Source: an uncultured Alphaproteobacteria bacterium (GTDB lineage: Bacteria; Pseudomonadota; Alphaproteobacteria; CAAHEQ01; UBA3637). Taken from it: 6,922 nucleotides of DNA. Shown here in pieces: positions 1 through 6,527 of the stretch (positions are counted from its first letter, which is position 1; every line of letters starts with the position of its first letter). The stretch is from contig CAMZEQ010000042.1 in NCBI GenBank assembly GCA_947305835.1, positions 1-6,922 of the forward strand, read 5' to 3'. The position numbers were made by a program, and so were the translations under genes. A model generated the notes under the pieces. It was not told the DNA's origin. It saw only the letters and a list, made by a program, of their open reading frames with translations, and did no database searches.

Positions 1-1134
1 GGCGGCCACAACCAATACCACGATATCCGTGATTTGAGCACCACGGGCACGCATCGCCGTAAAAGCCTCGTGTCCCGGTGTATCAATAAAGGTAATTTTT
101 TGTCCATCAGCCAATACCACTTGATAGGCACCAATATGCTGGGTAATACCGCCGGCTTCACCGGTTGCCACATGGGTAGAACGCAGTGCATCCAACAAAG
201 ATGTCTTACCGTGGTCCACATGCCCCATAACTGTGACAACAGGCGGACGCGGCAAGAATTTATCAGCAGAAACTTCTTCACGTTTCAAAACATTTTCCAC
301 ATCTGATTCAGCCACCCTTTGTTTCACGCGATGTCCCATTTCTGTGACCACCAATTCAGCGGTATCCGCATCAATGGTTTGGTTGATGGTAACCATCATG
401 CCCATTTTCATTAAAGTTTTGACCACATCGACAGCTTTTTCAGCCATACGGGAAGCCAGCTCCTGAACTGTAATTGTTTCGGGAATAATAACATCATGAA
501 TAACTTTTTCGGCCGGACCTTTTTGCGCGTTTAAAAACTTTTGATATTGCTTTTCGCGGGCACGTTTGATAGATGCCAAAGAGCGTCTGTGATGATGCGG
601 ACCATTTTCATCATCCCCATCTTCATCGTCCACAGGCTGATACTGTTTATAAGCATTCAAATTCACTTTTCCTTGACGTTTTTGTTCAAAAGATGATTTA
701 TTCCGGTTCATCATTTGTTCAAATTCTTTTTGTTTTTTGGGAGACAATTCCTCATTGTCATCATCATTACGTTTTTTATCGTTGTAATTTTTGGCAGATT
801 CCATACTTTCTTGTTTGGCCAATTTTTCGGCTTGTTCGGCCTGACTTTTGGCTTTTGCCAAAGCTTTTCTTTCCGCTTCCTGACGTTCTTTTTCCTCTTT
901 TGCTTTACGTTCCATTTCCAATTGTTTGGCATGTTCCGCCACTTTTTGGGCCTCTTGCAACAGTTTGATTTTCTGGGCTGCATTTTCGGATAACTGTGTC
1001 GGTTTTTGTTCCGGCGCGATAATACGACGTTGTTTTCTCACTTCTACCTGAACACCTGTGCGAGCGCCCAAGTTAGGACGCAAGGTTCCCCCCAGAGATA
1101 GCGTTTTTCCGGATAAAGTTAATTTTTCACTCAT
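1..1134 (-). CDS. infB: Translation initiation factor IF-2, N-terminal 378 residues (3' end beyond window)
   Basis: IF-2 is the GTPase that brings fMet-tRNA to the 30S subunit and promotes subunit joining. The reading frame is open from the ATG at 1134 to the window edge, giving 378 codons. In order: a short alphaproteobacterial-type start (LSGKTLSLGG, near residues 7-16); a K/E/A-rich, probably helical segment at about 50-110; an acidic and histidine-containing linker around 150-185; an IF2_N domain at about 219-275 (TVQELASRMAEK); then the G domain. G1 is GHVDHGKT at 304-311 and G3 is DTPGH at 351-355. The NKxD motif, domains II-III and the tRNA-binding C-terminal domain lie outside the window. 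A strong AGGAGG site sits inside the end of ylxR, and the start overlaps the ylxR stop by 8 bases (ATGAGTGA), which suggests translational coupling. It is the fourth gene of the rimP operon. Identification is very secure. Confidence 0.98.
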   Translation of the reverse strand, partial: MSEKLTLSGKTLSLGGTLRPNLGARTGVQVEVRKQRRIIAPEQKPTQLSENAAQKIKLLQEAQKVAEHAKQLEMERKAKEEKERQEAERKALAKAKSQAEQAEKLAKQESMESAKNYNDKKRNDDDNEELSPKKQKEFEQMMNRNKSSFEQKRQGKVNLNAYKQYQPVDDEDGDDENGPHHHRRSLASIKRAREKQYQKFLNAQKGPAEKVIHDVIIPETITVQELASRMAEKAVDVVKTLMKMGMMVTINQTIDADTAELVVTEMGHRVKQRVAESDVENVLKREEVSADKFLPRPPVVTVMGHVDHGKTSLLDALRSTHVATGEAGGITQHIGAYQVVLADGQKITFIDTPGHEAFTAMRARGAQITDIVVLVVAA

Positions 1135-1471
1135 GGATTCCTCCTTGATTAAAAAGGCTCAATTTTTCAGGATAATGTAATAATTGTTGCACCACATCAT
1201 CCACTAAGTTTTCGGGAATTTTAACCGTCCCTTTGGCGGCTTTAAAAAAAATACGTTTTTCAATGGCTTTTTTTAAGCAATCACAATTGGCATGTAACCA
1301 CATCCCACGACCGGGAAGATTCTCCTTGGCATCAAAGCGAACCGTTTGCCCCGGTCGCCCCACAAAACGCAACATTTGCGCCCGCGGGGCAATCGTTTTA
1401 CATACAAAACAGGTACGTGTACCAACGACCGTTTTGGGGTTTTTATTTCTGTGGTTGTACCGTTTCGTCAC
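1127..1471 (-). CDS. ylxR: YlxR/DUF448 family nucleic-acid-binding protein
   Basis: This is a 114-residue member of the YlxR (DUF448) family, small basic proteins almost always encoded between nusA and infB. RNA binding has been proposed, and an RNase P link has been reported in some bacteria, but the role here is inferred from the family. Visible signatures are RTCFVC at 19-24, LRFV at 34-37, LPGRGMWL at 52-59 and NCDCLKKA at 62-69. C21, C24, C63 and C65 could together form a metal site; many alphaproteobacterial homologues lack some of these. The start is GTG, overlapping the 3' end of nusA by 29 bases, with a weak GGGAG about 10 bases upstream. No later in-frame start precedes the conserved RTC motif. 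It ends right after the YlxR domain, whereas many alphaproteobacterial versions carry a fused C-terminal L7Ae-like domain. The family call is secure; the exact start is less so. Confidence 0.93.
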   Translation of the reverse strand: MTKRYNHRNKNPKTVVGTRTCFVCKTIAPRAQMLRFVGRPGQTVRFDAKENLPGRGMWLHANCDCLKKAIEKRIFFKAAKGTVKIPENLVDDVVQQLLHYPEKLSLFNQGGIHE

Positions 1472-2960
1472 TAAACCAATGCTCCCGAGCTTTCATAATC
1501 AGCTCATTTGCTTGTTTTTCGGTCATACTGCCGTCGATTTCCATCAATTCATCGCTGGCTAAATCGGCCAAATCATCCAGTGTTTTGACACCTTTTTCGC
1601 CCAATTTCACCAATAATTCTTTATCCAAACCGTTGAATTCAGTCAAATCTTTGGATAAATTTAATTGTTTTAATTTTTCGGCAATTTGTGCTTCTTTTGC
1701 CACTAAATAGGCCTTCGCACGATTTTGTAATTCACTTGCCAATGCTTCATCAAATCCTTCAATTGAAGTTAATTCATCCAAAGCAATATAAGCAATGTCT
1801 TCAACAGAGGCAAAGCCTTCTTGAATCAACAAATGCGCCATCATATCATCAATATCCAAAGCAGACATAAACAAATCAACACGTTCTTTGGTTTCTTCTT
1901 GGCGATGTTCAGCTTCTTGTGCTTCCGTCATCATGTCAATATGCCATCCGGTCAATTGACTGACCAAACGAATGTTTTGACCGCGACGACCGATAGCCAA
2001 AGATAATTGATCTTCGTTCATAACCACTTCCACATTTTTGGCTTCTTCATCAATCACAATCTTTAACACTTCATTAGGCGCCAAGGCATTGATGATAAAG
2101 GTGGCAGGATCAGCCGACCAGGTGACCACATCAATTTTTTCACCTTGTAATTCCGTACTGACCGCTTGGACACGAACACCACGCATACCGATACAAGCAC
2201 CACGAGCATCCACTGTGGAATCAGAAGAATAAACCGCAATTTTAGAACGAGAACCGGCATCACGCGAAACGGCTTTGATTTCAATTGTTCCGTCATAAAC
2301 TTCCGGGACTTCGGCTTTAAACAAGGCCGAAACAAAATCCGGATGAGAACGGGTTAAAAAGACCTGAGGTCCTTTAATTTCCGGACGCACATCCAAAACC
2401 AACGCACGAATACGGTCACCCACACGATACGACTCTCTGGGAATCAATTCATCCCGACGCAACAAAGTTTCCGTATGTCCGACTTCTACGATCAAGTTGC
2501 CGGCTTCCACACGTTTAACCAAACCGTGAACAATTTGACCTTTTTTACCCTTCATGGCTTCATATTGTTGGTTACGTTCGGCATCACGAACTTTTTGCAT
2601 GATCACCTGACGGGCTGTTTGTGCCGCAATACGACCAAAATCCATCGGCGGTAAAGGATCCACAATTTCTTCACCCATTTTAGCAAAGCGATTGGATTTA
2701 CGGGCGTCACCCAAAGAAATTTGTTTAAATTCATCTTCCACTGTTTCAACAACAGTCATCACGCGTACCATTTCAATAGAACCGTCATTGGCATTAATAT
2801 GTGTTCGAATATCATATTCCGGACCATATTTGCTGCGACCGGCCTTGGAAATACCTTCTTCCATTGCATGTAAGACGGCTTCTTTTTCAATACCTTTTTC
2901 ATGGGCCAACAAATCAGCCATTTGAATCAATTCAGGTCTGGGTAAAGTTGCATTTTGCAT
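1443..2960 (-). CDS. nusA: Transcription elongation/termination factor NusA
   Basis: This 505-residue NusA binds RNA polymerase and nascent RNA, enhancing pausing and intrinsic termination and taking part in antitermination complexes. Domains in order: N-terminal polymerase-binding domain at about 1-125; S1 domain at about 138-203; KH1 at about 233-290 with GACIGMRG at 254-261; KH2 at about 300-345 with AIGRRGQNIRLVSQLTGW at 322-339; then two C-terminal acidic helix-hairpin-helix repeats at about 365-422 and 435-495, the second containing LVKLGEKGVKTLDDLADL. Two C-terminal repeats are usual in proteobacteria. The ATG at 2960 lies one base after the rimP stop, and its GGAG site is formed by the last codons of rimP. 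The 3' end overlaps ylxR. A possible attenuator in the rimP leader would place NusA under control of an intrinsic terminator, the type of site it stimulates. No frameshift or missing motif is seen. Confidence 0.98.
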   Translation of the reverse strand: MQNATLPRPELIQMADLLAHEKGIEKEAVLHAMEEGISKAGRSKYGPEYDIRTHINANDGSIEMVRVMTVVETVEDEFKQISLGDARKSNRFAKMGEEIVDPLPPMDFGRIAAQTARQVIMQKVRDAERNQQYEAMKGKKGQIVHGLVKRVEAGNLIVEVGHTETLLRRDELIPRESYRVGDRIRALVLDVRPEIKGPQVFLTRSHPDFVSALFKAEVPEVYDGTIEIKAVSRDAGSRSKIAVYSSDSTVDARGACIGMRGVRVQAVSTELQGEKIDVVTWSADPATFIINALAPNEVLKIVIDEEAKNVEVVMNEDQLSLAIGRRGQNIRLVSQLTGWHIDMMTEAQEAEHRQEETKERVDLFMSALDIDDMMAHLLIQEGFASVEDIAYIALDELTSIEGFDEALASELQNRAKAYLVAKEAQIAEKLKQLNLSKDLTEFNGLDKELLVKLGEKGVKTLDDLADLASDELMEIDGSMTEKQANELIMKAREHWFSDETVQPQK

Positions 2961-2961
2961 T

Positions 2962-3447
2962 TTATTGTACTCCTTTTTTGTTGTTAAAAATATTTTCGGG
3001 AAAAGTTAATTTTGCCTTATCAATATCATCAAAGGGCAATTCAATAACCTTTCCTTCAAAATCCATTCGGACAAAACCATTTTTGAAACCTTTTAAAATA
3101 CCTTTAAAACGGCGACGACCGTTAATTTCATGTGCTAATTCAATTTTTGCCTGTTCACCGATAAAACGTTCGTAATCTTCGGGCTTTACCAAAGGCCGAT
3201 CAATGCCGGGGGACGAAACTTCCAACACCCATTTCCCGGCAAACGGATCAGCGATATCCAAAAGGGCACTGGCCGTTTGGCTGATGTGTGAACAATCATC
3301 CACAGTCATATCACACCGATCTTTGCGTTCAGCCATAATTTGAAGTGTTTGCAAAGTTGTTCCCTGAACAGAGACGCGCACCAAATCATACCCCATATCG
3401 TTCAGTGCGGGTTCTACAGCGTTTTTTACTTTTTCAATCAGTTCCAT
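2962..3447 (-). CDS. rimP: Ribosome maturation factor RimP
   Basis: RimP assists maturation of the 30S ribosomal subunit in the cytoplasm. The protein is 161 residues, a normal length. The N-terminal alpha/beta domain covers about 1-85 and includes the family signature EVSSPGIDRPL at 76-86. A C-terminal SH3-like barrel follows at about 90-150, with the basic RRRFKG and the KGFKNGFVRMDF strands. I chose the ATG at 3447 because AAGGA lies 7 bases upstream. The frame stays open to a TTG at 3483, but that start would place the leader hairpin inside the coding sequence and has no ribosome-binding site. The gene is first in the rimP-nusA-ylxR-infB operon, behind an exact-consensus promoter and a leader hairpin. 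Its stop is separated from nusA by one base. Confidence 0.96.
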   Translation of the reverse strand: MELIEKVKNAVEPALNDMGYDLVRVSVQGTTLQTLQIMAERKDRCDMTVDDCSHISQTASALLDIADPFAGKWVLEVSSPGIDRPLVKPEDYERFIGEQAKIELAHEINGRRRFKGILKGFKNGFVRMDFEGKVIELPFDDIDKAKLTFPENIFNNKKGVQ

Positions 3448-3462
3448 TTTATTTCCTTTGTT

Positions 3463-3490
3463 AAAAAAGTGGGGCTTTTTCAAGTCCCAC
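3463..3490 (-). terminator. Hairpin plus U-tract in the rimP leader (candidate attenuator)
   Basis: On the minus-strand RNA, GUGGG (from 3490) pairs with CCCAC (ending at 3469). After one A/C mismatch, CUU pairs with AAG, closed by a GAAA tetraloop. Six U residues follow directly (3468-3463). This has the form of an intrinsic terminator, yet it lies between the rimP promoter and the rimP start, so it would stop transcription before the operon unless bypassed. An alternative upstream pairing (GCUUUCU with AGAGGGU, 3510-3504 with 3495-3489) would take two bases from the 5' arm. Putative rimP-leader attenuators have been proposed in proteobacteria by comparative genomics; I cite this from memory and could not check homology. 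Confidence 0.72.
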
Positions 3491-3517
3491 CCTCTAAATT
3501 TTCAGAAAGCTGGGGCT

Positions 3518-3546
3518 ATTATAACCCAAAAAAAATCAGATGTCAA
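3518..3546 (-). promoter_or_regulatory. Consensus sigma-70-type promoter for the rimP-nusA-ylxR-infB operon
   Basis: On the minus strand there is an exact TTGACA (3546-3541), a 17-base spacer and an exact TATAAT (3523-3518). Initiation is expected near 3511. The discriminator is GC-rich (AGCCCC), a property often associated with growth-rate or stringent control; that link is inference. The -35 is preceded by TGC, giving TGCTTGACA, the same extended form as at the rpmJ promoter. Confidence 0.9.
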
Positions 3547-3562
3547 GCATTTTATCTGATTT
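3528..3562 (-). terminator. Probable terminator of the HEXXH-protein gene, overlapping the rimP promoter
   Basis: A 9-base inverted repeat (AAATCAGAT at 3562-3554, ATCTGATTT at 3541-3533 on the minus strand) encloses a 12-base loop and runs into an uninterrupted T8, of which three bases belong to the stem. It lies about 40 bases after the stop of the upstream gene, as expected for an intrinsic terminator. The stem is AT-rich, with only two G-C pairs, so it may be weak. The loop and the edge of one arm contain the rimP -35 box, so it could instead be an operator. Confidence 0.6.
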
Positions 3563-3602
3563 ACGAAAAAGAAAAGCTGAAAATTTATTTATCAAATAAT
3601 AC

Positions 3603-4370
3603 TTATTGATTTTCTGATTTTTGGATATGCAACCGCAATTGTTGTTCATTTTTTTGAACAAGATTGAAACCTTCGTTAAAAAGCCCCATGATACCATTGG
3701 TTTGATAAATTTTTCCTAATCTGTCCAAAACATTTTCCCCGTTTATTTTAAAAGTGTAAAAATAATCGTAAGCAGCCGGATAGTCCCCATAAAAATTTTT
3801 AAATTCCGAAAACCGCGCAAAAGTGTCCGTTACCATTTCCGAATAAATCCATTTCAAATGCGGAACATCATATTCTTGGGGCGAATCATGAAAATGTTCT
3901 TGCCATTTATAAAACCACACAAAATGCATGATTTCATGCAGGCTTGTTCGCATCATCACATCATCATCCATACGATAAAACAAGAAAAAGGAATGTTTAT
4001 CCAAATAACGAGGACTGATAGGGTTTAAATTCGGACAGGCAAACATATCATTCAAAATGTTTTCAACATCTGTTTCAAAAGCCAAACTATATTCTTTTAC
4101 CAACTTATTTCGTTGTGCTGAATAAAGTTGGTTCCAATGAGCTGCTTGTTTTTTAAGTTGAGGTAAAACTTGATGATAAATATTTGATAATTCTTTTTTC
4201 AGAAATTTTTCACGCTCAGCCCAAGGTAATGACAATGTTTTTTCTTTATTCAATTGGGGATAAACACGATAAAGCCAATCGCGCCAATAGGGTGTCAAAC
4301 CATCTTCCTGTGTCCAAATGGTCGTTTCCAATGCTTCATCCAAAGTCGGTACACGATATATCAGTTTCAT
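3603..4370 (-). CDS. Uncharacterised protein with an HEXXH zinc-peptidase signature
   Basis: I do not recognise this 255-residue protein as a named family. The clearest feature is HEIMH at 145-149, preceded by a hydrophobic and small-residue stretch (MMRTSL) and followed by an aromatic helix (FVWFYKW), typical of a zinc-metallopeptidase active-site helix. Downstream, YSEMVTD at 176-182 places a glutamate (E178) and an aspartate (D182) in an E-x-x-T-D arrangement. This recalls the third-ligand motif of thermolysin-like gluzincins (NExxSD), with 28 residues between H149 and E178. The first 110 residues are charged and helical. No signal peptide or membrane segment is visible, so it is probably cytoplasmic. 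The start ATG has no Shine-Dalgarno, and the promoter-like element upstream implies little or no leader. It sits alone between groEL and rimP with its own promoter and terminator. Substrate and activity are unknown; peptidase function is inferred from the motif only. Confidence 0.85.
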   Translation of the reverse strand: MKLIYRVPTLDEALETTIWTQEDGLTPYWRDWLYRVYPQLNKEKTLSLPWAEREKFLKKELSNIYHQVLPQLKKQAAHWNQLYSAQRNKLVKEYSLAFETDVENILNDMFACPNLNPISPRYLDKHSFFLFYRMDDDVMMRTSLHEIMHFVWFYKWQEHFHDSPQEYDVPHLKWIYSEMVTDTFARFSEFKNFYGDYPAAYDYFYTFKINGENVLDRLGKIYQTNGIMGLFNEGFNLVQKNEQQLRLHIQKSENQ

Positions 4371-4376
4371 GCTTTA

Positions 4377-4405
4377 ATCGTAAGTTATAATCTCTAAATT
4401 GTCAA
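4377..4405 (-). promoter_or_regulatory. Promoter of the HEXXH-protein gene, likely giving a leaderless mRNA
   Basis: On the minus strand an exact TTGACA (4405-4400), a 17-base spacer and TACGAT (4382-4377) are present. Counting 7 bases beyond the -10 puts +1 at about 4370, the A of the ATG. An alternative -10, TATAAC (4389-4384), lacks a good -35 and would still leave only about 7 bases of leader. The -35 begins just after the groEL terminator U-tract. Confidence 0.6.
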
Positions 4406-4406
4406 T

Positions 4407-4438
4407 AAAAAAACTCCCCACAGTCAGTGGGGAGTTTT
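4407..4438 (-). terminator. Intrinsic terminator of the groESL operon
   Basis: A perfect 12-base stem (AAAACTCCCCAC with GTGGGGAGTTTT) has a 5-base loop and a T7 tract on the minus strand. It starts 12 bases after the groEL stop. The 9-base GC-rich core makes it a strong terminator for groEL transcripts. Confidence 0.95.
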
Positions 4439-4449
4439 AAACGATCAAA

Positions 4450-6096
4450 TTAATACATACCGCCCATGCCACCCATATCGGGGCCATGTCCGTGACCACC
4501 ACAGGCACATTTTTCTTCTGGCTTATCCGCCACCATTGCTTCGGTTGTAATCAACAACCCACCGATAGAGGCTGCGCCTTCTAAGGCTGTACGCACCACT
4601 TTGGTCGGGTCAATAATACCCGATTTGAACATGTCTACATATTCATTGTTACGGGCATCATATCCCATTTTGGTATCGTATTTTTCCAAAAGCTTACCCA
4701 CAACAACAGATCCGTCCACGGCCGCATTGGCTGTAATTTGACGGATGGGAGCTTGCAGGGCTTTACGGATGATATCCACACCCACGCGTTGATCATCATT
4801 TTCGGGTTTGACTTTATCCAATGCTTTTGTGGCATACAATAAAGCTGTACCACCGCCGGTCACAATACCTTCTTTGACGGCAGCACGAGTCGCATGTAAA
4901 GCATCATCCACACGGTCTTTCTTTTCTTTGACTTCCACTTCAGATGCACCGCCCACTTTAATCACGGCAACACCACCGGAAAGTTTACCCAAGCGTTCTT
5001 GTAATTTTTCGCGGTCATAATCAGAACCGGCTGTTTCAATTTGTTGTTTGATTTGGTCACAACGGGCTTTGATATCCGCTTTATCACCGGCACCATCCAC
5101 GATCGTTGTTTCATCTTTGGTAATTGTGACGGATTTGGCTGTGCCCAGCATATCCAAACGGACCTCTTCCAATTTCATACCCAAGTCAGCTGACACTACC
5201 TGGCCTTTGGTCAAAATGGCAATATCTTCCAACATGGCTTTACGACGATCACCAAAGCCTGGGGCTTTCACGGCCGCAATTTTGAGTCCGCCGCGCAATT
5301 TATTCACCACCAAAGTTGCCAAAGCTTCGCCTTCAATATCCTCAGCAATGATCAATAAAGGTCGACCCGATTGAATGACGGCTTCCAAAATCGGAACCAA
5401 GGGTTGCAAAGTGGAAATCTTTGATTCATTGATTAACACATATGGATTATCCAACTCGGCTGTCATTTTTTCAGCATTGGTCACAAAGTAAGGTGACAAA
5501 TAACCACGATCAAATTGCATCCCTTCCACAACATCCAATTCGGTTTCCATACCTTTGGCATCTTCCACGGTAATCACGCCGTCTTTTCCGACTTTTTCCA
5601 TGGCTTTTGCAATATCATCACCGATAGAAGAATCACCATTGGCCGAAATCGTACCAATTTGAGCAATTTCAGCATTGGTGGACACTTCTTTACTGCGGGA
5701 TTTAATGTCTTCCACCACAACAGAGACGGCCATATCAATACCGCGCTTTAAATCCATCGGATTCATACCGGCGGCAACAGCCTTGCAACCTTCACGGATA
5801 ATGGCTTGCGCCAAAACCGTTGCGGTTGTTGTACCATCACCGGCCACATCTGCGGACTTGCTGGCCACTTCACGCACCATTTGGGCACCCATATTTTCAA
5901 ATTTATCGGCCAATTCAATTTCTTTGGCAACCGACACACCATCTTTGGTAATGCGCGGCGCGCCATAGGCTTTGTTCAAAACGACATTACGTCCTTTGGG
6001 GCCCAAAGTCACTTTTACTGTATCAGCCAACAAATCAACGCCCTTTAACATTTTTTCACGGGCAGTTACACCAAACTTAATCTCTTTTGCTGTCAT
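4450..6096 (-). CDS. groEL: 60 kDa chaperonin GroEL
   Basis: GroEL forms the 14-subunit double ring that folds client proteins with ATP and GroES. The 548 residues are full length and align without gaps to the well-known core: LGPKGRNVVL at 31-40, the ATP-site loop AGDGTTTATV at 85-94 (D87), apical-domain segments through about 190-375, and the catalytic aspartate D398 within DRVDDALHATRAA. The C-terminus keeps the Gly-Met repeat (MGGMGGMY), but just before it there is an unusual Cys/His stretch, CACGGHGHG at 530-538 (C530, C532, H535, H537), where relatives usually have small or charged residues. This could bind metal; that is inference. The start ATG lies 12 bases after the groES stop, with an AAGGAG site overlapping that stop. 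It is co-transcribed with groES and ends at a strong terminator. Confidence 0.99.
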   Translation of the reverse strand: MTAKEIKFGVTAREKMLKGVDLLADTVKVTLGPKGRNVVLNKAYGAPRITKDGVSVAKEIELADKFENMGAQMVREVASKSADVAGDGTTTATVLAQAIIREGCKAVAAGMNPMDLKRGIDMAVSVVVEDIKSRSKEVSTNAEIAQIGTISANGDSSIGDDIAKAMEKVGKDGVITVEDAKGMETELDVVEGMQFDRGYLSPYFVTNAEKMTAELDNPYVLINESKISTLQPLVPILEAVIQSGRPLLIIAEDIEGEALATLVVNKLRGGLKIAAVKAPGFGDRRKAMLEDIAILTKGQVVSADLGMKLEEVRLDMLGTAKSVTITKDETTIVDGAGDKADIKARCDQIKQQIETAGSDYDREKLQERLGKLSGGVAVIKVGGASEVEVKEKKDRVDDALHATRAAVKEGIVTGGGTALLYATKALDKVKPENDDQRVGVDIIRKALQAPIRQITANAAVDGSVVVGKLLEKYDTKMGYDARNNEYVDMFKSGIIDPTKVVRTALEGAASIGGLLITTEAMVADKPEEKCACGGHGHGPDMGGMGGMY

Positions 6097-6108
6097 AATT
6101 TATTCTCC

Positions 6109-6396
6109 TTATTCCAAAATTCCGAATACTTCAGATTCTTTCATGATGATCAGGTCTTCACCGTTAATTTTGATTTCCGTACCGGACCACTTACCAAATA
6201 AAACTTTATCGCCCACTTTCAAGGTCATCGCGACATTTTTTCCGTCTTCATCACGACCACCGGGTCCAACCGCAACCACTTCACCAGTGGAAGGTTTTTC
6301 TTTGGCCGTATCGGGGATAATCAAGCCACCGGCTGTTTTATTTTCTTCGGCTAAACGTTTAATGACCACACGATCCAATAATGGTTTCAGATTCAT
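6109..6396 (-). CDS. groES: 10 kDa co-chaperonin GroES
   Basis: GroES is the seven-subunit lid that closes the GroEL folding chamber. The protein is 95 residues, the standard length. It opens with LKPLLDRVVIKRL, followed by the mobile loop at about 16-33 containing GGLIIPD (23-29), which contacts the GroEL apical domain. Next come EVVAVGPG at 39-46 and the C-terminal barrel strands GDKVLFGKWSGTEIKINGEDLIIMKESEVFGIL. The ATG at 6396 has an AAAGGA site 6 bases upstream. It is the first gene of the groESL operon, with a leader of about 45 bases behind a heat-shock-like promoter. No CIRCE element (the HrcA operator) is visible in the leader or promoter. Confidence 0.99.
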   Translation of the reverse strand: MNLKPLLDRVVIKRLAEENKTAGGLIIPDTAKEKPSTGEVVAVGPGGRDEDGKNVAMTLKVGDKVLFGKWSGTEIKINGEDLIIMKESEVFGILE

Positions 6397-6447
6397 TTTT
6401 TATCCTTTCATCTATCTAAATTTAAAACGCATTTTTATTGTGCCCTT

Positions 6448-6477
6448 TATATAGTACATATTTATGTAAAAGTCAAG
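6448..6477 (-). promoter_or_regulatory. groESL promoter, resembling an alphaproteobacterial heat-shock (RpoH) promoter
   Basis: On the minus strand the -35 is CTTGACT (TTGACT at 6476-6471), followed by a 17-base spacer and TATATA (6453-6448) preceded by C. The combination of CTTGAC with CTATAT resembles RpoH-dependent promoters described in alphaproteobacteria, but it would also serve as a housekeeping promoter. Initiation is expected near 6441. Assignment to RpoH is inference. Confidence 0.75.
6455..6468. repeat. Perfect palindrome in the groESL promoter spacer (possible operator)
   Basis: TACATA-TT-TATGTA is a perfect 6+6 inverted repeat with a 2-base centre, lying entirely between the -35 and -10 boxes of the groESL promoter. 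A dimeric repressor bound there would block polymerase. It is short and AT-rich, so chance is a real alternative. It does not resemble CIRCE. Confidence 0.4.
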
Positions 6478-6488
6478 ATTTCAGACAC

Positions 6489-6517
6489 AAAAAAACGTAT
6501 CCGAAAGGATACGTTTT
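6489..6517 (-). terminator. Intrinsic terminator of rpmJ
   Basis: An 11-base perfect stem (AAAACGTATCC with GGATACGTTTT) with a 4-base loop continues into T7 on the minus strand. It begins 10 bases after the rpmJ stop and separates rpmJ from groESL. Confidence 0.95.
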
Positions 6518-6527
6518 AAAAACTCGA

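Noticed and set aside
573..993. Plus-strand open frames with hydrophobic, phenylalanine-rich products that look like membrane proteins.
   Set aside because: They are the complement of the K/E-rich coding region of infB, where Lys and Glu codons read as Phe and Leu on the opposite strand. They have no promoter or ribosome-binding site.
3448..3483. A longer rimP reading frame starting at TTG 3483, adding 12 residues.
   Set aside because: It has no ribosome-binding site and would begin inside the leader hairpin. The ATG at 3447 has a well-spaced AAGGA and gives the usual RimP N-terminus.
6400..6432. Two tiny upstream reading frames in the groES leader: MRFKFR (6432-6412) and MKG (6411-6400), arranged end to end before groES.
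   Set aside because: Neither has a convincing ribosome-binding site, the second contains the groES Shine-Dalgarno itself, and such short frames are expected by chance in an A/T-rich leader.
6397..6480. CIRCE operator or RNA thermometer (ROSE or four-U type) in the groESL leader.
   Set aside because: No TTAGCACTC/GAGTGCTAA repeat is present. The roughly 45-base leader is short, and its only pairing between a U-run and AAAGGA is too weak to support a thermometer call.
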